Position numbers and translations under genes: made by a program
Shown: positions 50,207 to 59,352 of the stretch, piece by piece
Layout of the letters: the number at the start of each line of letters is the position of its first letter
Numbering within the stretch: the stretch's first letter is position 1
Assembly: GCA_020633415.1 (NCBI GenBank)
Contig: JACKDQ010000009.1
Coordinates: 1 to 64,000 of the forward strand
Length of the DNA stretch: 64,000 nt
Reading direction: 5' to 3'
From: Deltaproteobacteria bacterium
Lineage (GTDB): Bacteria; Myxococcota_A; Polyangia; GCA-2747355
The notes under the pieces: generated by a model
Told to the model about the DNA's origin: nothing
The model's database searches: none
Seen by the model: the letters and a program-made list of their open reading frames with translations, nothing else

Positions 50207-51723
50207 TCGCTCGACGATCCTCTGGTGACCGCCGCCTCACCGCGCGGACATCCCCCTGGCCGCTGATAGACCTGACCCACCATGCGCTTGCTGGCAACAG
50301 CAAAACGCCACTGCAGATACGCCTTGTTGAAGGCCAAGCCGTCGGAGAGGTCAAACAGCGGGTTCTTGGTACCCCCTAAGGTGGCCAAAGCAAACAGCTG
50401 CTCGGCGACCGAAACCGGACAGCCGGATAAACGCAAATATGGCTGGCCGCCAGGCGCGCGCACCCGGCGTCGCGCCTCGAGCAACTTGCGATAGACATCC
50501 TGATGCGCCACCGTGTGCGGATCGATCGTCTCGCGCGGACGATATGTCGATTGCAGGTCGACGGCTTGACCGTGGATCTCGCCCCGAAAATTCGCGCAGT
50601 CTCCGATAAACAGCACCGGCTCGCCGGGCTTCGCATCGATCTGCCCACGATAGGCGCCGAAGACGATGTGCATGCGCGGCATCTTTTGATCACAATCGGC
50701 ATCGTACTGTCGCAAAATCTCGATCGCCTCTTCGATCGCTCCTGGACATCCACCCCAGCAATAGTCGGTCACTTCTTGTTCGGGCGGTGGACCAGCATAG
50801 GCCGAAATCTTGCTGCCCTCGAAGTACTTCTCCACGCGGATCAGCCCGACCTCAAACCCGGTCGCTCGCGATTGGGCCTCGGCGAGCGTCACGTCGCCGC
50901 TGATCTCGATTTTGTCGAGCGCGATCGGTCCGAAGCCGTGCTCGGCCGCTAAACGAATGTGATCGACGGAGAGCGGATCGACGCCGATGATTCGACTACA
51001 CACGGCGTCGAGTGCGACCTGATTGTCGCCCATCACCAGCAACTTGAGGTCAAACGGCTTGGGGGTCAGCATCCGCCCCTGTCCCGCGATAATGCCATCG
51101 ACACAGATGAACTGCGGCTGAAGCACGTACTGAAGGTCGGTGATCTTTTCGTTGAGTCGGTGATCGTGGTCGATCAACCGATGACGATCGTCTTGAATGC
51201 CGATGTAGTTTTTTAGAGAGAAGGTGACCGTGGTCCAGGGGTGCGCCTTGAACTTCGGCAGATTGACGAAGAAGTCGGCTCGCGCGACCGGCTCCGGCGT
51301 GAAGATGTAGTCGCGCAGGCGATGCTGATGGGAAAGCGTGATCTCGACTTGCGGTGTTTCGTCGAATAGATAGCGCTTGATCGGTTGAGGCAGCTGCTTG
51401 TTTAAGCGACGCAACATCTCGTCGTAACCGGCCTCGCGAAAGACCATCCGCGTTGGGATCGTGATGCCGCAGCGTTCGCCGATCGCCAGCTCTTCGACTT
51501 CATTCGTGGCGCGCTCGGCTAGCGCACGCAACACGCCCTCGGCAACCTCGCTGCGCGTGTAGGCGTAAGGGAACTGCTTACCCGCGGCGACCAAATTGGG
51601 CTTGACCAGCACTCGCCCGCGCGGGCGAAGCGCCAGCTGATCCAGACCCTCGCCGACCAGGCGAGCGACACGGCCAACATCGTATTCGGGACAATGACGG
51701 AGGATGACGTGCGCGGCAGCCAT
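50203..51723 (-). CDS. DUF362 domain protein
   Basis: The 506-residue protein matches DUF362 in its first 330 residues: RVLVKPNLVAAGKQFPYAYT, IGERCGITIPTRMVF, FFVNLPKFKAHPWTTVTFSLKN, YIGIQDDRHRL, FICVDGIIAGQGRMLTPKPFDL, and LLVMGDNQVALDAVCSRIIGVDP. The remaining C-terminal part contains scattered cysteines (DYCWGGCPGA, GDCANFRG, LSGCPVS, GGCPRG) rather than the ferredoxin motif many DUF362 proteins carry. The function of the family is not established; links to iron-sulfur or phosphoryl chemistry have been suggested. Transcribed alone. Confidence 0.85.
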   Translation of the reverse strand: MAAAHVILRHCPEYDVGRVARLVGEGLDQLALRPRGRVLVKPNLVAAGKQFPYAYTRSEVAEGVLRALAERATNEVEELAIGERCGITIPTRMVFREAGYDEMLRRLNKQLPQPIKRYLFDETPQVEITLSHQHRLRDYIFTPEPVARADFFVNLPKFKAHPWTTVTFSLKNYIGIQDDRHRLIDHDHRLNEKITDLQYVLQPQFICVDGIIAGQGRMLTPKPFDLKLLVMGDNQVALDAVCSRIIGVDPLSVDHIRLAAEHGFGPIALDKIEISGDVTLAEAQSRATGFEVGLIRVEKYFEGSKISAYAGPPPEQEVTDYCWGGCPGAIEEAIEILRQYDADCDQKMPRMHIVFGAYRGQIDAKPGEPVLFIGDCANFRGEIHGQAVDLQSTYRPRETIDPHTVAHQDVYRKLLEARRRVRAPGGQPYLRLSGCPVSVAEQLFALATLGGTKNPLFDLSDGLAFNKAYLQWRFAVASKRMVGQVYQRPGGCPRGEAAVTRGSSSD

Positions 51724-51789
51724 GCCCAGATCTATGGCATGTTCGACCGTCCTTCGCCATCATGTTCGGGGCGCGGTGATCGCCGAGGT

Positions 51790-52095
51790 CTAGCGGGCGG
51801 GAACGCGCTCGAGGCCAGCGAGAAAATCGCGACGCCGCTCGTCAACGTCGACGAAGCGCACGCGCAGTGAGCCGCCTTTGACCGCACCATCGGGCTCCGC
51901 CGAGAGCGCCAAAACTTCAGACTCGTTTTCCACCAGCAGCTGCAATTCGAGCAGATCCAGCTCGCGGTCTAGATCCAGATCACCGGTTAGCGTCAGCTCC
52001 ATGCCCGCGGGCGACAACGCTTCCGCGCGCCCGAACACCGGCGATGACCCTTCGCTCCGCACCCAAGCACCGTAGGGGACTCGTGGCTCACTCAT
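51790..52095 (-). CDS. Small PilZ-like domain protein
   Basis: The 101-residue protein starts at an ATG with GGAAGAG upstream. The order of strands (VFGRAEALSPAGMELTLTGD, LDLLELQLLVENESEVLALS, GSLRVRFVDVDERRRDFL) resembles a PilZ barrel, but the N-terminal RxxxR of c-di-GMP-binding PilZ domains is not clear, so it may not bind the nucleotide. The assignment is tentative. A longer open frame upstream is not coding-like. Confidence 0.6.
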   Translation of the reverse strand: MSEPRVPYGAWVRSEGSSPVFGRAEALSPAGMELTLTGDLDLDRELDLLELQLLVENESEVLALSAEPDGAVKGGSLRVRFVDVDERRRDFLAGLERVPAR

Positions 52096-52235
52096 CGATC
52101 TCTTCCTGCTATGGCTCGATTGAAGCGGAGCTGCCCGATCGCGGCAAGTTTTTCGCCAAAATTGCTGCGGCGCCTCGCCGATCAAACACCACCGCAGATC
52201 AAAACCGATCGATATCATGGGCGAAACAGCGACAG

Positions 52236-52643
52236 TCAGCGCGGCCAAATGTCGCATTCGGCGATCTCCAAGAGGTTGCCGTCGGGATCGCGAAAGAAGA
52301 AGCTCTGGCCAGCAGGCCACTTGGCGTCGTGTTCGATGTCAACGCCTGCCGAGGCCAGCCGTTCGCGCAGTGCGCGATAGCACCCTTGGCTGGCCCGTAA
52401 ACAGCAGTGGCCAGGCCCCGATGCGCCGTGGCCCGGTAAACTACCGCCCTGCGCGGTGGCCTCGGCGACGAACAGCAGCAGCAGGCTGCCACTCGCGATC
52501 CGGTAGAACAAGCTGCGCCCGGGCTCTTCGCCGATCAGGCGCAGGCCAAGAACCTCGCCGTAGAACGCGGCGGCGCCGTCAAGATCGCGAACATAGAGCG
52601 ACGTTTCGAGCACCCCAGCAAATTGCGCCGAGCTATCTTCCAC
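52236..52643 (-). CDS. VOC superfamily (glyoxalase-like) protein
   Basis: The 135-residue protein has the paired beta-alpha-beta-beta-beta fold: GVLETSLYVRDLDGAAAFYGEVLGLRLIG, then SGPGHCCLRASQGCYRALRERLASAGV and FFFRDPDGNLLEIAECD. The last carries the metal-binding Glu of the family (LLEIAE). Substrate and reaction cannot be told; relatives include lactoylglutathione lyases, dioxygenases and fosfomycin/bleomycin resistance proteins. It starts at a GTG with GGGGAGG upstream, and its start lies 11 bases inside the end of the membrane-anchored protein gene. Confidence 0.9.
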   Translation of the reverse strand: MEDSSAQFAGVLETSLYVRDLDGAAAFYGEVLGLRLIGEEPGRSLFYRIASGSLLLLFVAEATAQGGSLPGHGASGPGHCCLRASQGCYRALRERLASAGVDIEHDAKWPAGQSFFFRDPDGNLLEIAECDIWPR

Positions 52644-53130
52644 CAGCGCGACCTCCCCGACTGTTCTCTTGCATCACCCAGCGCAGGTAGACGTAGCGGC
52701 TGTCGCGCAGCGATGCGGTCGCGACACGATGGCGAGCCAGTAAGGTCGCTTGGTAGCCGACGACAAAGCCTCGCTTCTTGTCGCGCCCAATGCCTTCGAC
52801 CATCCGCAGCGCTTCGCGCTCTGGCTTGGCCAATAGCGGCGCGCTTGTCGCATCGTAGGGCTTGATTTCGACGCTGATCTTCATCACGCGCGTCTCTGAT
52901 TTCTTGGCGATCGCCCTGACGACCGCCTCAACATCATCGCTTCCAACTGCCCCCTTGATCGCTACGCGAGCCAGCAACCCTTGACGCAGGTGCGACAAAG
53001 CCCTCGTGGCTTGACGCACTTTCTCGCGGGCCTTGTGGCTACAATAGCCGTGGTAGCCGCCGTAGACGGCGACCCACACCAGCCCAAATATGAAAATGCG
53101 CTTGGTCAGTCGCACGCCTGCTTGTGCCAT
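52633..53130 (-). CDS. Membrane-anchored hypothetical protein
   Basis: The 165-residue protein has one N-terminal membrane helix (KRIFIFGLVWVAVYGGYHGY), then a helical segment (SHKAREKVRQATRALSHLRQ) and an alpha/beta remainder (RVMKISVEIKPYDATSAPLL, REALRMVEGIGRDKKRGFVV, RYVYLRWVMQENSRG). No family recognised. I prefer the ATG at 53130 over the GTG just before it. It is divergent from the Omp85 gene with 141 bases between starts, and overlaps the VOC gene by 11 bases, suggesting coexpression. Confidence 0.7.
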   Translation of the reverse strand: MAQAGVRLTKRIFIFGLVWVAVYGGYHGYCSHKAREKVRQATRALSHLRQGLLARVAIKGAVGSDDVEAVVRAIAKKSETRVMKISVEIKPYDATSAPLLAKPEREALRMVEGIGRDKKRGFVVGYQATLLARHRVATASLRDSRYVYLRWVMQENSRGGRAGGR

Positions 53131-53271
53131 CACCTTCGCCTTTGGTCGAACCTAGAGTTTAGCGCAAAAGTCCCCGCCTCACGAGTGAGCGCAAATCCTC
53201 TTCGGCCGAGAGATCTTCGCGCGGCGAAATATTCGCTTCGAGCACCCGCGGTTCAGCCCCATACTCTTGCC

Positions 53272-55182
53272 ATGGAGCGATCTGTCCGACCACTGGGGGT
53301 CTTGTCGTCGGCGCTGTGCGTTGCACTGTTGGTGTTTCCAACGCGAAGCGCCGTCTCCGGGATGAGCGCGGCCAAGCGGCGGGCTTACGAGGCGCGCACG
53401 ATCGCCTGGGCGCTGCGCCAGGCCAAACTCGAGCGATATAGCGGCGACCCCGCAGGTCGCCTGATCGAACGCGTCGTGATCGTGCGCGAGCGGATCATTT
53501 CCGATTCTGACCCTTGGCCCAACCTGTTCAACATCGTCCACGTGCGAACCCGCGAACACATCATCCGCCAAGAGCTGCTGTTCGTCAGCGGAGAGCGCTA
53601 CGACCCGCGGGTGATCAGCGAAAGTGAACGGAACCTGCGCGCGCTCGGAGGAACCGCCGAAAAAGCCGGTCAAACGCTGGCGATCGCCCGCATCATCCCC
53701 TGCCGCGGATCGACGCCAAACGGCGTCGTTGTGTTGGTGGTCACCAAAGACCTGTGGAGTATCCGACTCAACATGGTCTACCAGCAGACTGGGTCGGTCG
53801 TCGGTATCTTCGACACATCTCCGCAAGAGCTGAACTTTCTCGGCCTCAACAAGATCCTTGCGCTGCATCTGCGCGTCACGCAATTCGACTTCAGCGAAGG
53901 CGCTGTCCGCGACCAAATCCGCGTCGGCGGGCGCTATGTCGATCCGCGACTGCTCGGAAGCCGGCTCAGTCTCTCGCTGGCGGCCGATGCAATCATCGAA
54001 GGCAGCGTCCCCTGCGCCGGAGAGACCAGCGGGCAAAAGGACGTGTGGTGTCCAGAGAAGGGCTCGGGGGCATTGGGCGGCGTCGTGCTGTCCGCCTCGT
54101 TGACGCGACCGCTATTTTCATTGGCAACCGAATGGGCATTTGAGCTGTCAACGAGCCTAACGGTCACGCAACAGCGCAACTACCAGCAAGGCTCAGATGG
54201 CCATCCGTTGATCACGGTTGTACCGGTTTCCAACGATATCGCCGTGCCGCTGGTCTACGATGCCCATGCCGGCCAGACTACGGCCAACTTCACCCGTAGT
54301 TTCGGCCGCCGACTCAAACACGACCTGACGTTCGGCATTACCGGATACCGCTACGAATTCACGCCTCCTGCCAACACGCCATTTGGCCCCGAAGCGATCG
54401 ATGCGTTTCGTCGCACCGCACTGCCACGCAGCGAGACCGCGAGCGTCTTTGGGCTACGCTACGACTTGCGTCCAACGCGCTACGTCAAACGCCGCAACGT
54501 CCGTGGCTTTGCGCTAAGTGAGGACTACGCGATCGGACCGCGCGTCGCGGCAAGTATTAACTTCGGACAGAACCTCGTACGCTCAGCAGAGTCCTTTATC
54601 TCGCTTGCCGCAAGCGCCTCTTACCAATTTGCCTTTGGCGACGATCTACTCTACCTCGGTGCCGAAGCCGGCGTGCGCTACCAGCCCGACATCGGCGAAA
54701 GCGATATCATCGGCCCCTGGGTCTACCGACGAGCGTCCGGAACGATTCACAACATCTCGCCGGTGTGGTTGTTCGGACGACTCCACGCGCGCGCCAGTCT
54801 GTCGTTGCGCGACAACAACCTCGACTACGCCTTTTCCACGCTCGGCGGCGACACAGGCCTGCGTGGTTATCCCAACGACCAATTCGCCGGGCGCAACTTG
54901 CTACACCTCAACGTCGAGTTTCGCACCCTGCCGCTAGAACTTTGGACCCTCCACGGCGGCGCCGTGGTGTTTTACGACGCAGGATCGGCGTTCGGCAAGA
55001 CCTCGCCCAGCGACGCGCTGGAACGTAAGTTTGTCTATCGCCAAAGCGTTGGCGTTGGCTTGCGCGGGCACTTCCCGCAATTTGATCGTGAATCGCTACG
55101 GATCGATCTCGGCGTACCACTTTCTAGCGGCCGAAGTGGCTTCGGGACCTGGTTTTCGATCGCCTTCGGTCAAGTTTTCTAG
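53272..55182 (+). CDS. Omp85/BamA-superfamily outer-membrane protein
   Basis: The 636-residue protein begins at the ATG at 53272 with a signal peptide (VLSSALCVALLVFPTRSA). One or two POTRA-like units follow (about residues 55-170; RERIISDSDP, REHIIRQELLFVSGERYDPRVIS, NGVVVLVVTKDLWSI), then a 16-strand barrel. The barrel has the L6-type motif GLRGYPNDQFAGRNLLHLN, the (V/L)RG(F/Y) signature of Omp85 proteins, and ends FGTWFSIAFGQVF with a C-terminal Phe. It is much shorter than BamA (five POTRA), so it is probably a TamA/FhaC-like relative for translocation or insertion of one substrate. Its 3' end overlaps the convergent ABC permease by 4 bases. Confidence 0.85.
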   Translation: MERSVRPLGVLSSALCVALLVFPTRSAVSGMSAAKRRAYEARTIAWALRQAKLERYSGDPAGRLIERVVIVRERIISDSDPWPNLFNIVHVRTREHIIRQELLFVSGERYDPRVISESERNLRALGGTAEKAGQTLAIARIIPCRGSTPNGVVVLVVTKDLWSIRLNMVYQQTGSVVGIFDTSPQELNFLGLNKILALHLRVTQFDFSEGAVRDQIRVGGRYVDPRLLGSRLSLSLAADAIIEGSVPCAGETSGQKDVWCPEKGSGALGGVVLSASLTRPLFSLATEWAFELSTSLTVTQQRNYQQGSDGHPLITVVPVSNDIAVPLVYDAHAGQTTANFTRSFGRRLKHDLTFGITGYRYEFTPPANTPFGPEAIDAFRRTALPRSETASVFGLRYDLRPTRYVKRRNVRGFALSEDYAIGPRVAASINFGQNLVRSAESFISLAASASYQFAFGDDLLYLGAEAGVRYQPDIGESDIIGPWVYRRASGTIHNISPVWLFGRLHARASLSLRDNNLDYAFSTLGGDTGLRGYPNDQFAGRNLLHLNVEFRTLPLELWTLHGGAVVFYDAGSAFGKTSPSDALERKFVYRQSVGVGLRGHFPQFDRESLRIDLGVPLSSGRSGFGTWFSIAFGQVF

Positions 55183-56168
55183 TCGAGGGGCAAGCCACCA
55201 CTACGCGGATCGAGCGCACGACGCGCCCATTCGCCCGCAGCGTCGAGACAGAGCACCGTCGAGACGATCGCAACCCCGGGGACGATCACCAGCCAGAGCG
55301 CCTGGGGCTGCTCAATACCCTGTCCAACCAGGCCGCCCCAACTCGCCAGCGGCTGAGGCACACCAAACCCTAGAAAACCCAACGCGGCTTCGATCAGCAC
55401 CGTACTCGAGAGCGCGAAGGTCGTATTTACGACGAGCGGCCCTGCGGCGTTGGGCAGCACGTGTCGCCAGATGATGAACAGATCGCTCTTGCCCATCAGG
55501 CGAGCCGCTTGCACGAAATTCGCCTGAACCAGCCGGAGCGATTCGGCTCGCATCAAGCGCGCCGCCGACGTCCAGCGCGTAAGGCCGATCACCAGGATCA
55601 GCGCCCAGCTGCTCGGTCGATCGACCAAAGCAACGATCACCAAGATCAAGAAGAGCGAAGGCAACGCCAAGGCCACTTCGATCAGACGGCTGATCAAGAA
55701 ATCGGCAACACCGCGCCGGTAGCCGGCCCAGAGTCCCAAAGGGAGGCCGATGCAGAGCGCGAGACAAACCGACAGCAAAGCAACCTTGGTCGTCGTTCGC
55801 GTCCCGTGAATCAAGCGCGCAAAAACGTCGCGACCGCGATCGTCGGTACCAAACAGATGCTCAGAACTTGGCGCCGTAGGTGGTGGCGTGCGGGTTTGTG
55901 CATGTTTGTAGGGGCCGTAGCGCGAGAGCGGAAACAGCACCCAATCCTTCGGCCCCTTACTCGCCGCGATCTGCTGGTTGTCGACGTTCCACAGCGCGCT
56001 CGGACGAAGCACATTGGGCAAGAGGTAGGTCGCCCCACGCCAGTGCATTGCGATCGGCAGATCGCTAGCCAGACAATCCCCAAACACAACCACGAAGCCG
56101 ATCATCGCCAAGCCTCTGAGCGCCCACACGCCCTGACGACGCTTGGAAAAACTGCGCGGGACGATCAT
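55179..56168 (-). CDS. Oligopeptide-type ABC permease (DppC/OppC-like)
   Basis: The 329-residue permease has a long periplasmic loop after the first helix, then five helices with the binding-protein-dependent-transport domain: HLFGTDDRGRDVFARLIHGTRT, LRLVQANFVQAARLMGKSDLFIIWRHVLPN (EAA loop) and EAALGFLGFGVPQPLASWGG. This is the OppC class. The start overlaps the OppB-like stop (ATGA). It is the last gene of the operon, which has no ATPase. The final residues overlap the convergent Omp85 gene. Confidence 0.93.
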   Translation of the reverse strand: MIVPRSFSKRRQGVWALRGLAMIGFVVVFGDCLASDLPIAMHWRGATYLLPNVLRPSALWNVDNQQIAASKGPKDWVLFPLSRYGPYKHAQTRTPPPTAPSSEHLFGTDDRGRDVFARLIHGTRTTTKVALLSVCLALCIGLPLGLWAGYRRGVADFLISRLIEVALALPSLFLILVIVALVDRPSSWALILVIGLTRWTSAARLMRAESLRLVQANFVQAARLMGKSDLFIIWRHVLPNAAGPLVVNTTFALSSTVLIEAALGFLGFGVPQPLASWGGLVGQGIEQPQALWLVIVPGVAIVSTVLCLDAAGEWARRALDPRSGGLPLD

Positions 56169-57745
56169 CTTAGCCCTCGGCGATTGGCAGCGCCAAACGC
56201 CTGGCGATCCAATGCAGCGGCGACTCGCGGATCGGCTAGCGCGTAGAGCAGGTCAGCGATCAACATGCCAACGACAACGACAACGGCACTGATCAGGATC
56301 AGTCCCATCAACACCGGGTAGTCGCGCGCTAGCATCGACTCGAAGGTCAACAGACCCATCCCGGGGATATTGAAGATCCGCTCAACGACTACACTTCCGC
56401 CGACGAGGTACGGCAAGTAGAGCCCGAACAGGGTAATGGTCGGCAACAACGCATTGCGCAATAGGTGTCCCCAAACGACGCGCCTCTCGGAGAGTCCGCG
56501 CGCACGGGCAGCGCGAACATAGAGCGCTGATCGAACTTCGAGTACCGCCTGGCGCTGATAGCGCAGCACAGCGGCGAGCAGCGCGTAGCTCATGCAGAAC
56601 ACCGGCAGAATCAAGTGCAGCAACCGATCAAGGAATCGCTGCCAGAACGAAGCCGTCGCCGCCAAATCGTCGCTCACCAACCCCGAGATCGGCAGCCAGT
56701 CCAGCAATCCAAGCCCACCGAACAGCTGGACGAGCAGCATCGCCACCCAGAACGTCGGCAGCGCGTAGAGTAGCAGCGACCCTCCCGACAACAGCCGATC
56801 GGCCCAACGACCCTCGCGCTGGGCAGCAACCAGTCCCAGCGGAACGCCGAGACCAAAGGCGACGATCAAGGCCAAGCCGGCAAGCAGCAACGTCACGGGC
56901 AGCGCCTGACCGATCTTCTCAGTAACGGGACGACCATCGCGCAACGAAAAACCGAAATCCCAACGAATCAAGCGGGCGATCCACTTGCCAAAGCGCGTCT
57001 CAGAAACGCGCAGCAACCACGGACTATCGACGGGAAAGCGCTGATAGTCGCGCTGGTGCTGGAACCACCAGGCGCGCCAGTTGGCCAGGCGTCGGCGGTC
57101 AGCAGCGTCTCCGCGCAGCGGCTGCGTGAATCCACTCAAACGACTAGCGAGCTGGCTGATGCGTACGCGTACCGGCCCGTGGGCGCGCAACAACGCATCG
57201 ATCAACGCCGGCAAGGCCGCACTGCCCAATCGTTCGATTTCTGCAAGACGTTGAGGATCAAGCAAGGCGCGCTCAACCGATTGGGAGATTTGTGCGGGGC
57301 TCAGCCGGCCAACTAGCCGATCGGCCCACTGCTCGGCCGACGTGGCGACATCGGTGGGTTTGAGCTGCTCCAGCGCCCAGCGCATCGCCGGATCCCGTTG
57401 CGCGGCCCGAAAGAGTTCGGGCAGACACACCGTCCCACACGCGCTAACCGCACGTCGTGCCTCGGGGGTCTCGCGATGCGCCAGGTGCAGCACACGGGCT
57501 GCGCGCTGTTCGGCGCCTTGCGGCCGAGAATTGTAGAAGACCGGCAGGTCGAGGAAATAGAGGCGTCGACGCTGCGCGATCTGGCCAGCCGAAAGCTCAC
57601 TATCTGCACCCAGGCTGGCCTCGCCTGGCGTCAAGTGAATCAGCGCAAAGCTGAGCAGTCCGATACCCGTCAAACTGACGCAGGCGAGCAACAGGCGACG
57701 GATCAACAGTCGCAGCAGCAGGCGCTGTCGAGACTTGGCGATCAC
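56165..57745 (-). CDS. Oligopeptide-type ABC permease (DppB/OppB-like) with a large insert
   Basis: The 526-residue protein is about 200 residues longer than usual OppB (about 310-330). The first helix (LLACVSLTGIGLLSFALIHL) is normal. The extra residues (about 45-250) are helical and partly HEAT-like (VERALLDPQRLAEIERLGSA, LPALIDALLRAHGPVRVRIS) and should lie in the periplasm. The remainder is a standard OppB core (WDFGFSLRDGRPVTEKIGQALPVT, ARARGLSERRVVWGHLLRNAL, FNIPGMGLLTFESMLARDYP). It starts with a GTG overlapping the upstream binding-protein stop (GTGA). The insert may help dock the two binding proteins. Confidence 0.9.
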   Translation of the reverse strand: MIAKSRQRLLLRLLIRRLLLACVSLTGIGLLSFALIHLTPGEASLGADSELSAGQIAQRRRLYFLDLPVFYNSRPQGAEQRAARVLHLAHRETPEARRAVSACGTVCLPELFRAAQRDPAMRWALEQLKPTDVATSAEQWADRLVGRLSPAQISQSVERALLDPQRLAEIERLGSAALPALIDALLRAHGPVRVRISQLASRLSGFTQPLRGDAADRRRLANWRAWWFQHQRDYQRFPVDSPWLLRVSETRFGKWIARLIRWDFGFSLRDGRPVTEKIGQALPVTLLLAGLALIVAFGLGVPLGLVAAQREGRWADRLLSGGSLLLYALPTFWVAMLLVQLFGGLGLLDWLPISGLVSDDLAATASFWQRFLDRLLHLILPVFCMSYALLAAVLRYQRQAVLEVRSALYVRAARARGLSERRVVWGHLLRNALLPTITLFGLYLPYLVGGSVVVERIFNIPGMGLLTFESMLARDYPVLMGLILISAVVVVVGMLIADLLYALADPRVAAALDRQAFGAANRRGLR

Positions 57746-59352
57746 CTAACCGCGCTCCGCAAACGAAATCGACCGATGTCGTACCAAGCATCGCTCTCGG
57801 CGGTGGGCGCGACAAAGCGCCGCGAAAGCGCACCGATTTCGCGCAGGGTAAACAGCGGGATCAACGGCATCTCTTCGACCAACAACCGCTGCAATTTGGC
57901 GACGGCCTGCTTGCGTTGCTGGCCAGACAATTGGCGGATCGCCTCGAGCAATCGATCGACCCGCTGATCGCGATATCCAGCATAGTTCTGACCATCGCTG
58001 GCCTGACTGCTGTGCAGCTGCAGGTAGAGGTCGGTTGAGACGCCCGCGATCTGCATACCCAGCGCCGCAAGGTCAAAGTCGCGCGCTTGGAGCCGTTTGA
58101 GAAACGTCGACCATTCGAGACTGCGGATCTCCAGAGCAATGCCCTGCTCGGCCAATGATTGCTGAAACAGCGTCGCCCAGCGCAATGCGCTTCGCGAAAC
58201 ACTCGGGACCATCAGCGAGAGCTCGATCGGCTGATCGCGATGCCGGCGCTTTCCCGCCGAGAGCTTCCAGCCAGCTTGGTCGAACAGCCGTGCGGCGAGC
58301 TGTGGATCGTAGGTTGGCGGCTTGATCGCCGGATCGAAGTCCGGATCGCCCGGCCAATAAAGCGACGGCACGCGCTCGGCCTGTCCCTGCATGATCTGCT
58401 GAACGATGCGCTCAACATCGAGCGAATGCGCCAGCGCGCGACGAACGATCGAGCGCGCGAGCAGCGGGCGTCTGGTGTTGATCACGACAAACGCGGTTCC
58501 CGGCACAAGCCGCTCAACGCGAGCGAACGCCCGCCGAAGCGTACCGTCGCCAGTAAGCGTTTCGACCTGCGCAGGCTGAAGACGAGGCACGAAGTCGAGT
58601 TCACCGCGACGGGCCAGCTGGAGCGCGAGCTGGGGCGTGCGAACGATCCGCCAGACGACACGACGAATCGACGCTCGCTGGCCCCAGTAGCGTTCGTTTC
58701 TCTCGAGCGAGATCTGTCGTCCAGGCAACCACTCGGCAAAGCGGTAGCGCCCAGTGCCCAACGGCCGGCGCAACAGCGGATGACGATTGAGATCGCCCTG
58801 CGACATCGCATGCTTGGGCAAAATCATCAGCGAGGCCAGCGCTTGAAGAAAGAATGAAGAGCGTTGTTTGCAGCGAATCAGAAAGGTATGCGCATCAACG
58901 GAGCGGTAATCGGCGACAATGGGGGCAATCGCCGCCCGCGTGCTCGCCGCATCGACGCGCTGGTCGTAAAGGCGATCGAAGGTAAACCGAACATCTTCGG
59001 CGCTAAACAGCTTGCCGTCATGCCATCGCACACCGCGCCGTAGATGCAGCGTCAGCTCCGAGAAGTCTTTGGACCAATCCCAACGCTCGGCCAGCACGCC
59101 GACGTATCGCCGCTGGCGCGGGTCGTAGCGCACAAGTCCTTCCAAGAGTTGGTTGGCCGTCAGCCGAAATGTCCAGGCGTCGGGACGCAGCATGTAGACC
59201 AAATGCGCGGGCTCCGTCGGCAAGCCGATCCGCAGCACCGACGACTCGGTAGCAACGCGCGCATCAGGCTGGGGGGACGATTGGCGACAACCGCCGGCTG
59301 TCATCAGCCACAACAGGCTCAGCAAGCAAAACCGCGCACAAATTCGTGTCAT
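57742..59352 (-). CDS. Family 5 (oligopeptide/nickel-type) binding lipoprotein
   Basis: The 536-residue protein has a signal peptide with lipobox TAGGC, so it is probably lipid-anchored in the periplasm. It shows the SBP family 5 features: RIGLPTEPAHLVYMLRPDAW, VGVLAERWDWSKDFSELTLHLRRGVRWHDGK, FSAEDVRFTFDRLYD, PLGTGRYRFAEWLPGRQISLERNERYWG and a C-terminal YDIGRFRL. The ligand is likely a peptide or similar solute. The start overlaps the second binding protein's stop (ATGA). Confidence 0.92.
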   Translation of the reverse strand: MTRICARFCLLSLLWLMTAGGCRQSSPQPDARVATESSVLRIGLPTEPAHLVYMLRPDAWTFRLTANQLLEGLVRYDPRQRRYVGVLAERWDWSKDFSELTLHLRRGVRWHDGKLFSAEDVRFTFDRLYDQRVDAASTRAAIAPIVADYRSVDAHTFLIRCKQRSSFFLQALASLMILPKHAMSQGDLNRHPLLRRPLGTGRYRFAEWLPGRQISLERNERYWGQRASIRRVVWRIVRTPQLALQLARRGELDFVPRLQPAQVETLTGDGTLRRAFARVERLVPGTAFVVINTRRPLLARSIVRRALAHSLDVERIVQQIMQGQAERVPSLYWPGDPDFDPAIKPPTYDPQLAARLFDQAGWKLSAGKRRHRDQPIELSLMVPSVSRSALRWATLFQQSLAEQGIALEIRSLEWSTFLKRLQARDFDLAALGMQIAGVSTDLYLQLHSSQASDGQNYAGYRDQRVDRLLEAIRQLSGQQRKQAVAKLQRLLVEEMPLIPLFTLREIGALSRRFVAPTAESDAWYDIGRFRLRSAVR

